DNA of 64,000 bases from Cymodocea nodosa. Its lineage: Eukaryota > Streptophyta > Magnoliopsida > Alismatales > Cymodoceaceae. The stretch lies in the NCBI GenBank assembly GCA_036874045.1, contig CM072340.1, positions 6,339,001 through 6,403,000 of the forward strand, read 5' to 3'. Under the pieces are notes generated by a model. The model searched no databases. It was not told the DNA's origin and was given only the letters and a program-made list of their open reading frames with translations. Positions 43,981-55,155 of the stretch are shown piece after piece. The translations under genes and the position numbers were made by a program. The stretch's first letter is position 1; every line of letters starts with the position of its first letter.

Positions 43981-45476
43981 ATGGTCTCCAAGTTCTACAA
44001 AGGTCGTGGTAGAGGAAAAGGAAAAGGTAGAGGAAATAGAAAAGGAAAAGAAATAAACAATCATGAAGTTCCATGAGCTTGGTTTAAGAAAATACTTCAA
44101 GTTGACAAAATGTTAGCAAAAATATATAGTGAATATTTCTTTCCTGAAGGAATACTAAATGAAGTTAGACTAGAACTTCATAATACTGATGCAAGTATAA
44201 AATACATGGGTATAAGAAGTAAATTTGACAAAGAATATAGAATAAAGTGTGCCGAAATTGCATTTTTGGAACAGTATGCACAATATCTGAAAAAAGGTAT
44301 AGGTTCATCAACTAGAATTCCTCAAACACCTATAAATGGTATAAGATTACATGCATTTGAGGAAGAACATGAATCTACTATTCCTACTCCTTTGTATTCA
44401 AAAGAAAAACAAACAAATATTGTTGTGGATAAAAGAAAAGTTGAAGGACTTCGAAAGGTAGTAGCAATAGAAAGTGCCTTAAAAGAATTAAACCAAAATA
44501 CTTTTATAGAACAAATTCAGAAGAAAATAGCAATACTTGAAGAAGAGAAACTGACTTGTTATAGAAGACGAAAAATCAGGAAAATTATGTCTAAAGAAAC
44601 AAAGTCTGCTGGAAAAGAAAAATCAGATGAGCATTTATTTCCAAAGGACAATGTATGTCTAGACATTGTTTCTTTTAGTGCATCTAAAAAACTCATCAGT
44701 TCCAAGCATACTAAAATTGATGAAGATAATGAGACATTGTAGCCTTTTATAGTAATCTAGTCAAGAATGACAATATACTAACAACTCAAATACATCAATA
44801 GGAGTTCATTTTGTCTCCTAAATTAATTTTTGAAGTGTTGGGATTAAAGAATGAATGTGTTATTGTTACAAATAGATTTGACATGGTTAGACAGCTGGAA
44901 TGGGACATTCACTCGCTATCAACGATTCCAGATGTATATAGTGAAATGAGGTTAATGGAAAATCTGAATGCAGAGGCAAGGTTTATTGCAAATATCTTGC
45001 ATGCCAATTTATTTTAGAGAGTCGGACACAATATGGAAGTCAGCAGAAGTTGTTTATATGCAACTTATGGTTTGCTGAATAGAATTCAAATCAATTGGTT
45101 TGATGTTTTCATTTCTCAACTATAGCATATAAGTTCAAAGTTATTTTTTGGTGATGCTGTATGTAGACTTCTTGTAAACCAATTCAATTTATCTGACTGG
45201 TCCTCTAAAACTAAAGGCATGAGAGCTTCTAGTGTAAAAGATTTGCAAAGATTCCAAGCCATGCATCAACCTCAACCTCATCAACAACAACAACAAATAG
45301 AATATACAGAACAGATACAATCACTTATACAACCAAGTCATTCAGTTCGAGCAGAACAGCAACCCCAACTACCTCCTTCCCTAGATGATGTACTTAACGA
45401 AATCAGAAATGATATTAGGCATCTAGGAGATAAAATATGTAATGCTATTAGTGATATCCTTAGGAGGAATAGATAA
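43981..45476 (+). pseudogene. Copia-1 ORF3, accessory ORF downstream of pol, related to gypsy-B ORF2
   Basis: ATG at 43981. A strongly basic start, GRGRGKGKGRGNRKGK, is followed by a TGA at about 44074, then a helical part (KCAEIAFLEQYAQYLKKG) and a charged coiled coil (IEQIQKKIAILEEEKL). After TAG 44740 and a frame change, the C-terminal part (44811 on) has ARFIANILHANLF, YATYGLLNRIQINWFDVFIS, KLFFGDAVCRLLV and a Gln/Pro-rich tail ending in a coiled coil at 45476. NRIQINW, VFIS, KLF-GD and W-SK line up in order with ORF2 of Gypsy-B1 and B2. Its position matches the env-like ORF of some Sireviruses; no signal peptide or convincing membrane span is visible, so I do not call it envelope. Confidence 0.72.
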
Positions 45477-46009
45477 ATGTCAAGTCATTTGTCTATTTGC
45501 TTGTATCTGAATACATATTGTAATGTTTGTATTTATTGTTTGATTATTTGCACAATACATTTTTTCTGTAAATGGTTCAATTCTTATTTATGTTTACAGA
45601 AAGTTGAGCTATATATACTTATCTCTCGATTTATATATTGAGTAATCATCTTTTTGATTAATGACAAAAAGGTGGAGATGATTATAAATTCAAAAGAAGA
45701 AGATGATTATGATTTTAATTGCATATATTATAAAGGGAGATGATATTTAAGTGGTTATTGTAATCTGCTAGATGATAACGTAATCTGAAAGATAATTATA
45801 TGGTTATTAAAATTTGAAAGATACTTATATAATTATTGACATCTAAAAGCTTTATTTCTGAGAGGTGAATTTTACACAAATAATAGAAATAAGCTTAAGT
45901 GAACTTAAGTCAACAAACTTGTTTATTGAATTAAAAATTTAACTCAACGAAAGAGCTTTGTTGAGTTACATATATTTCATAATTGATTTAATATGATTTT
46001 GTCGTCATC
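45477..46009 (+). other. Copia-1 3' untranslated region with an upstream polypurine-like motif
   Basis: No gene. ACAAAAAGGTGGAGAT at 45664-45679 imitates the true tract at 46010-46023. A GTTGAGTTA-type module lies at about 45935-45975. Confidence 0.6.
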
Positions 46010-46023
46010 AAAAAGGGGGAGAT
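46010..46023 (+). promoter_or_regulatory. Polypurine tract of Copia-1
   Basis: AAAAAGGGGGAGAT directly before the 3' LTR start TGTTGAGTATTTTG. Confidence 0.85.
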
Positions 46024-46453
46024 TGTTGAGTATTTTGTTTTGATGATGTATGTTAAATGAAAGTAATCATATTTGCTCAATTACTATTGCTTGTGAAAGG
46101 AAATTAAGAACATCAATTAATACATAAAAGGTTTATTGATATAAATAATTGTTTGTAATAGATCTGAAATTATAGTAAGTTAAATAACTAGTCATTTCAT
46201 TGCATTAATTTCTCATTTAACTAAATGTTAAGTTAACGTGTGTTTTTATTGAAAAGCATGATATGTTTTAAAGTTATATTTTCTGTATCATGAACAGTGC
46301 ACGTTTAGACAACTCATTGAGTTAGAGTGTTATTTGTATAGAGGTCACGTGAGAACTCGTGTGTTTTTATTAAAGGTTACGAATGTTATATTGTATCACG
46401 TGAGGTGCACATGTTTAACTCGTTAAGTTAACATAACTAAATGCATTGAGTTA
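46024..46453 (+). repeat. Copia-1 3' LTR, 5' part only
   Basis: 430 bp that follow the 5' LTR from its start, up to CATTGAGTTA, where a gypsy-B LTR begins. A stretch present in the 5' LTR is missing near 46360. The remaining 3' LTR should lie to the right of the nested insertions, outside the window. Confidence 0.82.
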
Positions 46454-46715
46454 TGTTTAGAATGAAAAAATGTACAATATTAAGGGTTAAATGTTAGTTA
46501 ATTGCATAATATTTAGCTTATCATATAAGAATTAAGTCATTATGTTATAATTGCACTGTTATATGTGTTAATGAAAGAATCTACATAATTTCGAAGAATT
46601 AATGTTAATTAAGTACATTTCTGAACTGTTGGTGAATTGCAGGCTATGAAATTCTTAAGTATCTGAATTTTCTGTTGTTTTAGAGAGTTATGTTTAATGT
46701 ACTGGACAGTTATGT
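46454..46715 (+). mobile_element. Gypsy-B4, first 262 bp of a family B LTR
   Basis: Starts TGTTTAGAATG and follows the sense strand of the family B LTR up to GGACAGTTATG, where Copia-2 inserted. It shows that a fourth family B copy entered the Copia-1 LTR before Copia-2 arrived. Confidence 0.83.
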
Positions 46716-48266
46716 TGTTGAGTATTTTGTTTTGATGATGTGTGCTGAATGAAAATAATCATATTTGCTCAATTACTATTGCTTGTGAAAAGAAATTAAA
46801 ATCATTAGTTAATACAGAAAAAGATTATTGATATAAATACTTGTCTGTATTGGATTTGAAGTTAATAACTAGTCGTTTCGTTGCATTAATTTCTCATTTA
46901 ACTAAACATTAAGTTAACGTGTGTTTTTATTGAAAAGCATGATATGTTTTAAAGTTAGTATTATACACGTGGTGAAATTATAGGTTATAAATGTTGTATT
47001 GTATCACGTGAGATGCACATGTTTAACTCGTTAAGTTAGCATATCTAAACGCATTGAGTTGCTATATTGAACACTAAGGCAACGCGTTAGGTTAGCGTTA
47101 TAAACTTAAGTTGTTATTTTTGAACGTGGTAAAATTCTTATTATAAAAACATTTGTTTATTACTGAATCGGTGAGTTAAAGTTTTTTCAGAGACTTACAA
47201 CCGTAACTATCTGAAACTTAAACTGTTTTCGGTGAGTTATCGTTTAACCTTCTGAAAGAAAGGTTAAGCTGGTTCCTTGAGGTAATGTAACACCATGGAC
47301 TTTGTTCGTTGAGTTAGCTACAGTACTTGTCACGTGAAATTGCACATGAGAAACTCGTTAAGTTAGAAACATTAAGTTATATATATATACTTGTGTTACT
47401 TGTTTAGTTAACATTAAAGTAACGACTTCTTATTATGTTTGATGAAAGATTTTGGACGAGAAAGTTTATTTTACAGGAAATTTTTCAGATATCCAGGATT
47501 GATGATTAAAGAAAATTCGAAATGTAAACGTGGGTCAGAACATGTGTGTTTCGATGAAGGAAAATGAAAAGACGTGAAGAAGTGGAAAACTAGTAGTGGT
47601 TAAACGTGAAGGATATGCATGAAATGAAGATATAGTATAAAAGGCATAGAGTTCTCATTGATCAAACAATCCTTGCACACAAAAAGAAAATTTTTTTCAA
47701 GGATCAAACTATCCCTGCACATCAAAAGAAAAATCTTTTTCAGGGATCAAAAACACCTCTTCGGGAAAATCTCTCAGGTGGAAGAAAATTCAATGAAGCA
47801 TAAAACGGTAAGATATATGTCATTGAAGATTTGAAGTCTCAAGTGAAAGAAAATTCAATGAAGCAGAAAAAGGTATTATTTATGTCACTAAAGATTTAAA
47901 GTATTAGAAGAAAGCAAATTCGGTGAAGTTGAGAAAGACAAGATATTCGTCACTAAAGAATTGCTGAAGAAGAAAAAGAAGAAGAAGAAAGATCTCAAAC
48001 AGGGAGAAATGTTTTAAATTCTGCAAATTAGTTTTCTGTGTTTGTAGTTATGAAATTGTTTAGATGTTACATGGTATCGAGATATAATTGCATCTACAAT
48101 TTCTAAGGAGAATTGAATTGTATATTGTAATTGAAACCTTGAATAAAAATGATTTTATGAAAACAATGTCTCGACTTGTTTTTGAGTTTTAAAGTTTCAA
48201 TTATATTTCAGAAAATATTAAAGATGCACAATTCACCTTCCTCTTGTGTAGCCATACGATCCTACA
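46716..48266 (+). repeat. Copia-2 5' LTR
   Basis: 1551 bp, TGTTGAGTATTTTG to CCATACGATCCTACA. It carries the U3 segment shared with the gypsy-B LTR at 47005-47121 and a TATA box at 47636-47644. A short duplication near 47680-47750 repeats GATCAAAC(A/T)ATCC(T/C)TGCACA, and another near 47770-47890 repeats GGAAGAAAATTCA-type sequence. Confidence 0.88.
47636..47644 (+). promoter_or_regulatory. TATA box of Copia-2 LTR
   Basis: TATAAAAGG in the conserved context GAAGATATAGTATAAAAGGC. Confidence 0.65.
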
Positions 48267-48268
48267 AG

Positions 48269-48280
48269 TGGTATCAGAGC
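48269..48280 (+). promoter_or_regulatory. Primer binding site of Copia-2 (tRNA-iMet type)
   Basis: TGGTATCAGAGC, a perfect copy of the usual plant copia site, two bases after the LTR. Confidence 0.92.
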
Positions 48281-48466
48281 ATTGTTAATAATCTTTGATA
48301 TAAAATCGATATCAACTTATTTAATATCATTGCTTATTCTACCTTCCTTGTTTTTAAATAGAAATTAATATTTGAGCATACGCTTAACTTTCTTGATTTA
48401 AGGCTCAAGTTATTTTAAAGTTTTTAGACTGTTTAAAATCAAATAGGTTGAAAAATCTAAGGTAAG

Positions 48467-49480
48467 ATGGCTATTGGAAATGGTAATTTTTCTTTATATG
48501 AAGGCCAAAATCTTAATTGTACTCCTTTATTTGATGGAATACATTTTGAATATTGGAAATATAGGATGACTATTTTTCTTCAAAGTATAGATCATAAGTT
48601 GTGGTTCATGATTTCTAAACCATATACTCCGTTAACTACCCCTTATAATACTTGGACAATTACTGAAAAAGAAAATGAAACTCTGAATGCTAAGGGCTTA
48701 AATATTTTATTTTGTGCATTGAGTTATGAACAGTTAAGTAAAGTGTCGGCATATAAATCTGCTTATGAGGTGTGGCATTCATTAGAAGTTTCACATGAAT
48801 GTACTTCTCAAGTTAAAGAGATTAAAATAAACATGTTGATTCATAAGTATGAACTCTTTAAGATGCATGAAGACGAAAGTATTTCTGAGATGTTTTCCAG
48901 ATTTCTTGATATCATAAACTCTTTAAAATGCTTAGGAAAGAATTTTGAACAGAAGGATTTGGTGAGGAAAATTCTCAGATCCCTAAGTTCTAAATGGTCT
49001 CAGAAAGTAACATCAATTGAGGAATCATGAGATTTAAATGTTTATACTATGAATGAACTTATAGGAAATTTAATAGCTTATGAAGTTCAATTAAATGAAT
49101 CACTAAGTCACAACAAACTAAAAATGAAGAAAGAAATAGCCTTCGAAATTAATTCAGATTCTGATATATCTACTGATTCTGACGAGGATTTGATTTGCTG
49201 ACTAGGAAATTCAAGAAAGCATGGAAAGCTAGGAAACAACAAAGGAACAAAAATGATAAACCCTCAACGTCAAAATCACTGAATGACAAGAATTCTTCAT
49301 TCAGAAAGTATGTATGTTACAACTCTAAGAAACCTAGACATCTTTCTCCAGATTGTCCTATGAGGAAAAATGAAAAGTAAAGTAGGACAAATCAGAAGAA
49401 GACGGCTCAAAAACTCAGAAAAAGTTTTACAAGAAAAAGACTTGGAAGGTCTCTTGGGATGACACGTCTGAAGAGTCTGA
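48467..49480 (+). pseudogene. Copia-2 gag (capsid and zinc knuckle)
   Basis: ATG at 48467 (MAIGNGNFSLYEGQNLNC). Open for 187 codons through the UBN2-type region (LSKVSAYKSAYEVWHSLEVS, FSRFLDIINSLKCLGKNF), then a TGA at 49028 in place of Arg. The knuckle CYNSKKPRHLSPDC lies near 49310-49360. More intact than Copia-1 and retains the stretch lost there near 37216. Confidence 0.88.
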
Positions 49481-49490
49481 ATCTAAGGAT

Positions 49491-50714
49491 TTGTCATCAA
49501 AATCTTCACATTCAGAAGGAGAACAAGAGTTAGAAGACGTTGCTCATGTGTGCTTCATAGCAGATGAGTTTAAGGTAATATCTGATCCTGAAAGTCATTC
49601 AGATTTCAACTTTGATGAATTATTATGTGCTTATCATGCATTATTACAAAAGCTTAAAGTATGTAAACTGGAAAATAAGAATATTAGAAAATCTTCATCT
49701 ATTATGGAAGAAGAAAATTGTTTCCTGTCTACTACTTTAGAAAAGTTTAAATGTGATAATGACAATCATGCTAGAGATTTGCAAAAATTTAGATTTAATG
49801 AATGTATCTTGCATGAACAAATACAGAATATAAATGCTGAAAAATTAAAGATAGAATCTGAAAATGAAATGTTGAGAAACAATATAAATGAACTTGAATT
49901 AGAGATAGATAAATTAAAACTGAGAGAGCTAGATTTAAATTCTACCATTGAGAAATGGAATTTAAGTCAAACTAAGTTAGACAAACTAACTAGTACCCCT
50001 GTGGTGTCTTATAAATTTGGATTAGGATTTGATTATCCTGAATCTCAAGCCAATAAAGTATTTATTAGTTGCAGTTCAAGTAAATCGAAGACTAAAATTC
50101 CTTTTATTATGAAACAAGGTAATAAATATGTAGAAGTAGGTACTTCAAGGGATGAATCATCCAGTAATAATATAAATCAATGTGATTTCTCAAATTCTAC
50201 TTCTAACATGACTATTAATGTTTCTAAAAATCTTGTTTCTTGTTTTGGAAATTCAGTTTCTAATGTTTCTAAAAGTTCAAACAATTGTAGTAAACTGAAA
50301 ATTAAGAAACCTAAGCATGTAATTCAATACACTGGTATTAGACCAATTACTCATTCTGCATGTGATAAATCTGAAAATTTGTGTGCAGAAAAAGATTTTG
50401 TATGCACTAAAAATTCAAATACAAGTACAAAATCTTGGTATGAACTTACTGAAATGTATGAGCATGATCAAAATAAATTAACATCTGATAAAAATCGGTT
50501 TGGTCTTGGTTATACTACATCTGAAAATAAAAAGAATGATTATAAAAGCAATAATGCTATATGTGAGTATGAAGCTAATGAAAAATTAATAGTACTTACA
50601 ATTAATAAGAATATAAATGATAATGTTAAACTATTTTTAAACAAAAAGAAGAAATATGCGTTTAATGAACTTGGTCCTCAACAACATTGGGTACCAAGAA
50701 AATATTTTTCTTAA
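49491..50714 (+). pseudogene. Copia-2 gag extension (acidic and coiled-coil region)
   Basis: Open for about 407 codons, from MSSKSSHSEGEQELEDVAHV through coiled coil (INELELEIDKLKLRELDLNS) and a Ser/Asn-rich stretch to QQHWVPRKYFS. Equivalent of 38005-39285 with no internal stop. The first Met is inside the acidic tract, so this is a continuation of gag and not a separate gene. Confidence 0.82.
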
Positions 50715-52276
50715 TTTGTGTTGCAGGAGAAAACAACATCAAAATGGATCTTGGATAGTGGAGCGTCAAGTCACATGACCGGATAGAAAAGTCTACTACA
50801 AAATTTTACAAATACCATGAAAGGAAGTGTAACATTTGGAAACAATAGCAAAGATAAAATCATAGGTATGGGCAATGTTCAAATAACTCTAACTTGTGTT
50901 ATTTCTAATGTACTATATGTAGAAAACCTAGGATTTAATTTACTAAGTGTCATAAAACTAACTAAAAATGGATATTATGTAGTGTTTGAAGATAATATAT
51001 GCAAAATAATTGATAAAAATACAGATGAAATTAAGTTTATTGCTAAAAGAAAAGGTTCTGTATGTATTTTATCTTTACCTTCTGATGTAGTTGATTTAAA
51101 TTCATGTTTGTTAGCTGAAACTAGTGATGCATATTTGTGGCATAGAAGGATTGGGCATATAAATATGAAACTGTTACATAAACTATCAAAAAAACATTTA
51201 GTGAGAGGTTTACCAAAGATTAAATACTCAAAGGACTTTATGTGTGATGCATGTGAGTTAGGTAAACTTCACAAAAACTCTTTTAAATCCAAAACTGATA
51301 TTTAAAGCAAGAGAGTCTTAGAACTTATACATATGGATCTATTTGGACCAACAAGAATCATGAGTCTTGGTGGTAAACGGTATGTATTTGTTTTAGTAGA
51401 TGACTTCTCTAGATACACTTGGGTATATTTTCTAGCATCTAAGACAAATGTTTTTGAAAAGTTTAAAATGTTTTGCAATTTTGTTCAAAATGAATAGAGT
51501 CTCTATTCAAAAACTTAGGAGTGATCATGGAACTGAATTTGATAATGATCAAATGGATAATTATTGTAATGAGCATGGCATTGATCATAGATTTTCTTTT
51601 CCAAGAGCACCGTGTCAAAATGGTGTTGTTGAGAGAAAGAATAGATCACTTCAAGAAATGGCTAGAACTATGTTGAATAAACATAAGTTACCTCAAAATC
51701 TTTGGGCTGAAATAGTAAATACAGCTTGTTATGTTATTAATAGAAGTCATTTAAGACCTCATGTTAATAAAACTCCTTTTGAAATTATGTTTAATAGGAT
51801 TCCAAAAATTTCCTATATGAAACCATTTGGGTGCAAGTGTTTTATTCTTAATACAAAGGATAAAAGGGATAAATTTCAAGCCAAATCGGATGAAGGAAAT
51901 TTGTAGGTTACTACTAGAAGTAAAGTCTATAGAGTATATAACAAGAGTTCTAGGACTATTGAAGAAACCCTCCATGTAAGCTTCAATGAAAATTCTTTTA
52001 GAGAATCTAAATCTAGAGCTGATAATGATGATTTGATCAATCTTCCAAAAGAGTTAGAGATCAATAGAGAGATTGATGATTTATCTGAGAAAATCAAAAA
52101 TATGAACTTAAATGATCAAACTAATGATGAAAGTGATGGACTTTCAGATGTTGATGAGAATATTAAGGAAAATCAGAGAAATTTGTGTTATTCTGCATCA
52201 CATCCCATTACTCAAGTCATTGGTAATATTAATGAGGTAGTTAAAACTAGAGCTTCAGTAAATTTAAATAGTATGT
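50715..52276 (+). pseudogene. Copia-2 protease and integrase, 3' end removed by Gypsy-D
   Basis: Protease WILDSGASSHMTG at about 50741, then TAG for Gln. Pre-integrase HRRIGHINMKLLHKLS and CDACELGKLHKNS; core MDLFGPTRIMSLGGKRY, LRSDHGTEFDND and NGVVERKNRSLQEM with D, D and E. Frame changes at 51303, 51497 and 51905. The coding sequence is cut at 52276 by the LTR of Gypsy-D, before the RT. Confidence 0.87.
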
Positions 52277-54373
52277 TGTAGCGTCATAATTTATGCATAT
52301 TTTATATAGTTAAGTGATGTATTTTATGTGTTTAAAGCCATATACTCATAAGTGTTTAATGAAGATTTAAGTTATAATGCATTTTGGGCAAATAATGTAG
52401 TTATGGGCTTAAATGAAGAAAGTAATGCATAAATGAGACTCTATTTGTTATTTAGCATCTCATGTAAACACATTTACATCTTGGTGGCAACATAATTTCA
52501 TTTTATTAAGTAGATTAAATTTACTTTAGTACTTAGGATTAAGTATTTAAATAAGTACATGGGTATTTCTAGAATTCAATGAAAAATGTGATTTTTGGCC
52601 CTTTTGAAGTATCCATGTTTAGGAATATATCTTATCTTATTTCTTGAGTGTTTTAATGTATTTGTTTGAGTTTTATAGGTTGAAGAATAAGAAAAATGAA
52701 GCAAATCAAGATAGGAGGAATTTTGCCCCTTGGATTGAAGATCAAAGGTGGAGATCAAGTTCCACCACTTGAAGCCTCTATAAAAGGAGAGGCAAGGCTA
52801 CCAATTCCCCTCTCTTGGATGAGCTTACACCCATTTCCAACCCTTGTGGTCATCAGCCCCTCTCCCCCCCCTCAAGAACTCATGGAAGGTGGTGTTTCTC
52901 CCCCCTCTCGTGGAGCTCCAAGGTAGAAGACAAGGTTCGGCCAACCTCTTCTCTTCTCCTCTTGGTGGTTGCTAGTAGGAGGACGGCTAGGGCATCTTTT
53001 CCAGACCTTGTGGGTGCTGTTTGGAGCACATCTGAAGCCTTGCAACTGTCTCCCCTCTTCCGTGGATCATTCCTAGTAGAAGAAAGGTAAGGGTTGTGGA
53101 CTTTAGGTGGATGACTACTTGTTTCTTGGTGTTTAGTGGTGTTTGAAGACCTCCCGCTTCTAGAAGAGGATTCGTGTGGTGACAGCCACGAAATTCTTGG
53201 CTAGGAGGACGGCTAGGAGCACATCTCATGCACCATTCTTCTCCAAAACAAGTTTGCACTTCAAGGTAAAAAGGGTTGTATTGGTTTAGCTCTTTAGGTT
53301 TTCATTTTCTTATTTAAAGTTGTGTTCTTTGTAATTTCAGTAGGGTAGTGTAGTTTTAGGTTTAGTTGTAATGTTACATTGTAGTTTAATCATAGAACTT
53401 TCATTTCAGTAGTTTATTATGTTTATTTTGAATGAAAGGAAACAAATATGGTTTGAATCTTGTGCATATGTGAATATTTGTATGCTAACAAAGCTAATTT
53501 GTGGATGTTTATTGTCGGTTTAGAATCCTGTAAATTTGACGATTTTGTTTAGGTCGTAACTCACTGATCCAGTGATTTGTTTCTTTAGTTTTTGATTCTA
53601 TTTTGTAGAGATTCAAGTGTACTTTACTCCTGTATAGTTTTTAGAATTTTTTCAATCAATTTTTATAGGTTTTCCATTTTATTTCGTTGATGTTGCATCT
53701 GGCGCATCTTGGCATTTTTCGCCCAATTTTTGCTTCAATGTCGAACTCGATTTCTTTTTATCTACAGCACGAAATCGACCTCTGTAAATTTTATCTGTTA
53801 GATGTATGAGTTAAGTTTCGAAGCACACTCACTTTACAGATTTTCGTGCAGATTTGAAAATCTTATGTCATTTTTAGTAACTGTGCGCAATTCAGGGATG
53901 TTAATTGCCAGTCTGCGCGTTTGTAGGAAAATCATTGCCGATGCTTGACTATTTCATATGTTTTAACGAAATCAGTGGGGTTGTAAAGTTAATCCAATGA
54001 TTACTCAGTATGATATTTTTACTGCATTTTACCGTTGAGATACTGAGAGGAGGATATGTGTGAACTTGACTGAATTTTGAGATTCTGTGCTGTAATGGTT
54101 TAGTGTTTTATGAATGAAAATGAGAAATTTATACTCTATTGAGTGAATTTTTGATAAACTTTGAATCACATGCAATTATTATTGTTTTTGCACCTTAGAA
54201 GTATTTTGTAAAAGCCAAATCCTTGTGGATTTGACCCGTACTCGCCGGAGTATATTACAATTGCACCGTGCGCTTGCGGTTATTTTAAAATGAGTTTTGA
54301 GTTTAATGTTTTATCATTTTGGTCCCTTTGTGAGTTTTAAGATCTTATTTTGGGGACAACAAAAACCTCAACA
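52277..54373 (+). repeat. Gypsy-D 5' LTR
   Basis: About 2097 bp, TGTAGCGTCATAATTTATGC to AAAAACCTCAACA. TATA box TATAAAAGG at 52779-52787, followed by a GC-richer transcribed part. The end has GGATTTGACCCGTACTCGCC and CACCGTGCGCTTGCGGTT, the segment shared with families A and B. Open frames at 52696-53090 are in the GC-richer part and look non-coding. Confidence 0.83.
52779..52787 (+). promoter_or_regulatory. TATA box of Gypsy-D LTR
   Basis: TATAAAAGG in GAAGCCTCTATAAAAGGAGA. The Gypsy-A LTR has AGCCTAGAGTATTTAAAG at the corresponding place (25660-25668). Confidence 0.65.
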
Positions 54374-54379
54374 AGTTTT

Positions 54380-54397
54380 TGGCGCCGTTGCCGGGGA
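54380..54397 (+). promoter_or_regulatory. Primer binding site of Gypsy-D (tRNA-Asp type)
   Basis: TGGCGCCGTTGCCGGGGA, seven bases after the LTR. Confidence 0.9.
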
Positions 54398-55155
54398 TTT
54401 GGTTATGTTTTTACCAAATTTCTTTGGTGCTTTGTTTACAGATTTTTGAAAAGTAATGATTGTTTGTTGTGTATATCCTTTTGTGTTATGTGTATTTACT
54501 TGTTTTAATGTGTAGTTCAATTTGTTTTGTTTGTAATATATATTCTTGATATACCATATTATTACTTCATATTCAGATAGGTTTTGTCAATATTAAGTGA
54601 TGATTTAAAATCAGTAGTCAACAGGACATACCTCTTATAGGAAAGTTTAACTGTATAGTATTTGTAATTATTCTGAAATGCAAACTTGTAACCAGAAAAT
54701 TTAATTCTGCTGTTTGCAAGACTTGTTGCGAATTTTTTCTATATTTTTCCTGTAAAGTTCAGGTTTAGATGTTTCTGTAGAGTATTTGTATGCTTAATTC
54801 GGAGTTGTATGCAAAAAGTTATGATTTTTCAAAGTCAGACTAGCATGCAGTTTTAATTTGAAAATAGATTCATTAGTTAATCTTGAATGAATTGGGAAAT
54901 TGTTGTATAGGTAATCTTGTATTTATACTGCATTATTCTTTAATCTTCTTCATTTAATTATTATTTATTCTTTCATTGTGTAGTCATTCTTTTATTAAAA
55001 TGGATTAAAGTTACTCACTTGGTTGCTACTTTGTGCAAATTTGACTAATAGTGAATCACTTGAAGAGTGAGAAAAATTAAAAACAAAGGCTAGTAAAGAT
55101 TAACTTAGTTGTTGAATCTTTATTTTCTTTGTATCTGAATTAGAGCTTATTTGTC
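54398..55155 (+). other. Gypsy-D untranslated leader
   Basis: AT-rich, no gene seen. Similar in composition and length to the leader of Gypsy-A. TTTGTTTACAG and similar acceptor-like sites exist but are not distinctive. Confidence 0.5.

Larger units (their letters stand above)
35316..46453 (+). mobile_element. Copia-1, Sirevirus-like Ty1/copia element, 3' LTR truncated
   Basis: 5' LTR 35316-36847, iMet-type PBS, gag, long coiled-coil gag extension, PR, INT, RT, RNase H, a noncoding block, an extra ORF, two PPT-like motifs, then the 3' LTR from 46024, interrupted at 46454 by a gypsy-B LTR. The INT-before-RT order defines Ty1/copia. The gag extension (WDDTSEESESEE, CFMADES) and the extra ORF fit the Sirevirus (SIRE/Maximus) lineage. 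Confidence 0.9.
46716..52276 (+). mobile_element. Copia-2, Sirevirus-like Ty1/copia element, cut by Gypsy-D
   Basis: 5' LTR 46716-48266, PBS 48269-48280, gag, gag extension, protease and integrase up to 52276, where coding sequence stops at NLNSM. Same family as Copia-1 throughout. RT, RNase H and ORF3 must lie beyond Gypsy-D. Confidence 0.9.

Noticed and set aside
43981-45476. Envelope gene in Copia-1
   Set aside because: Position fits the env-like ORF of some Sireviruses, but no signal peptide, clear transmembrane segment or glycoprotein-like features are visible, and the C-terminal part matches gypsy-B ORF2 instead.
52696-53090. Overlapping frames in the GC-richer part of the Gypsy-D LTR
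   Set aside because: Proline/serine-rich by composition, three overlapping frames, located just around and after the TATA box; best explained as transcribed leader.
54380-54397. Possible tRNA fragment
   Set aside because: It is the primer binding site, complementary to the tRNA 3' end and placed right after the LTR; no cloverleaf is present.
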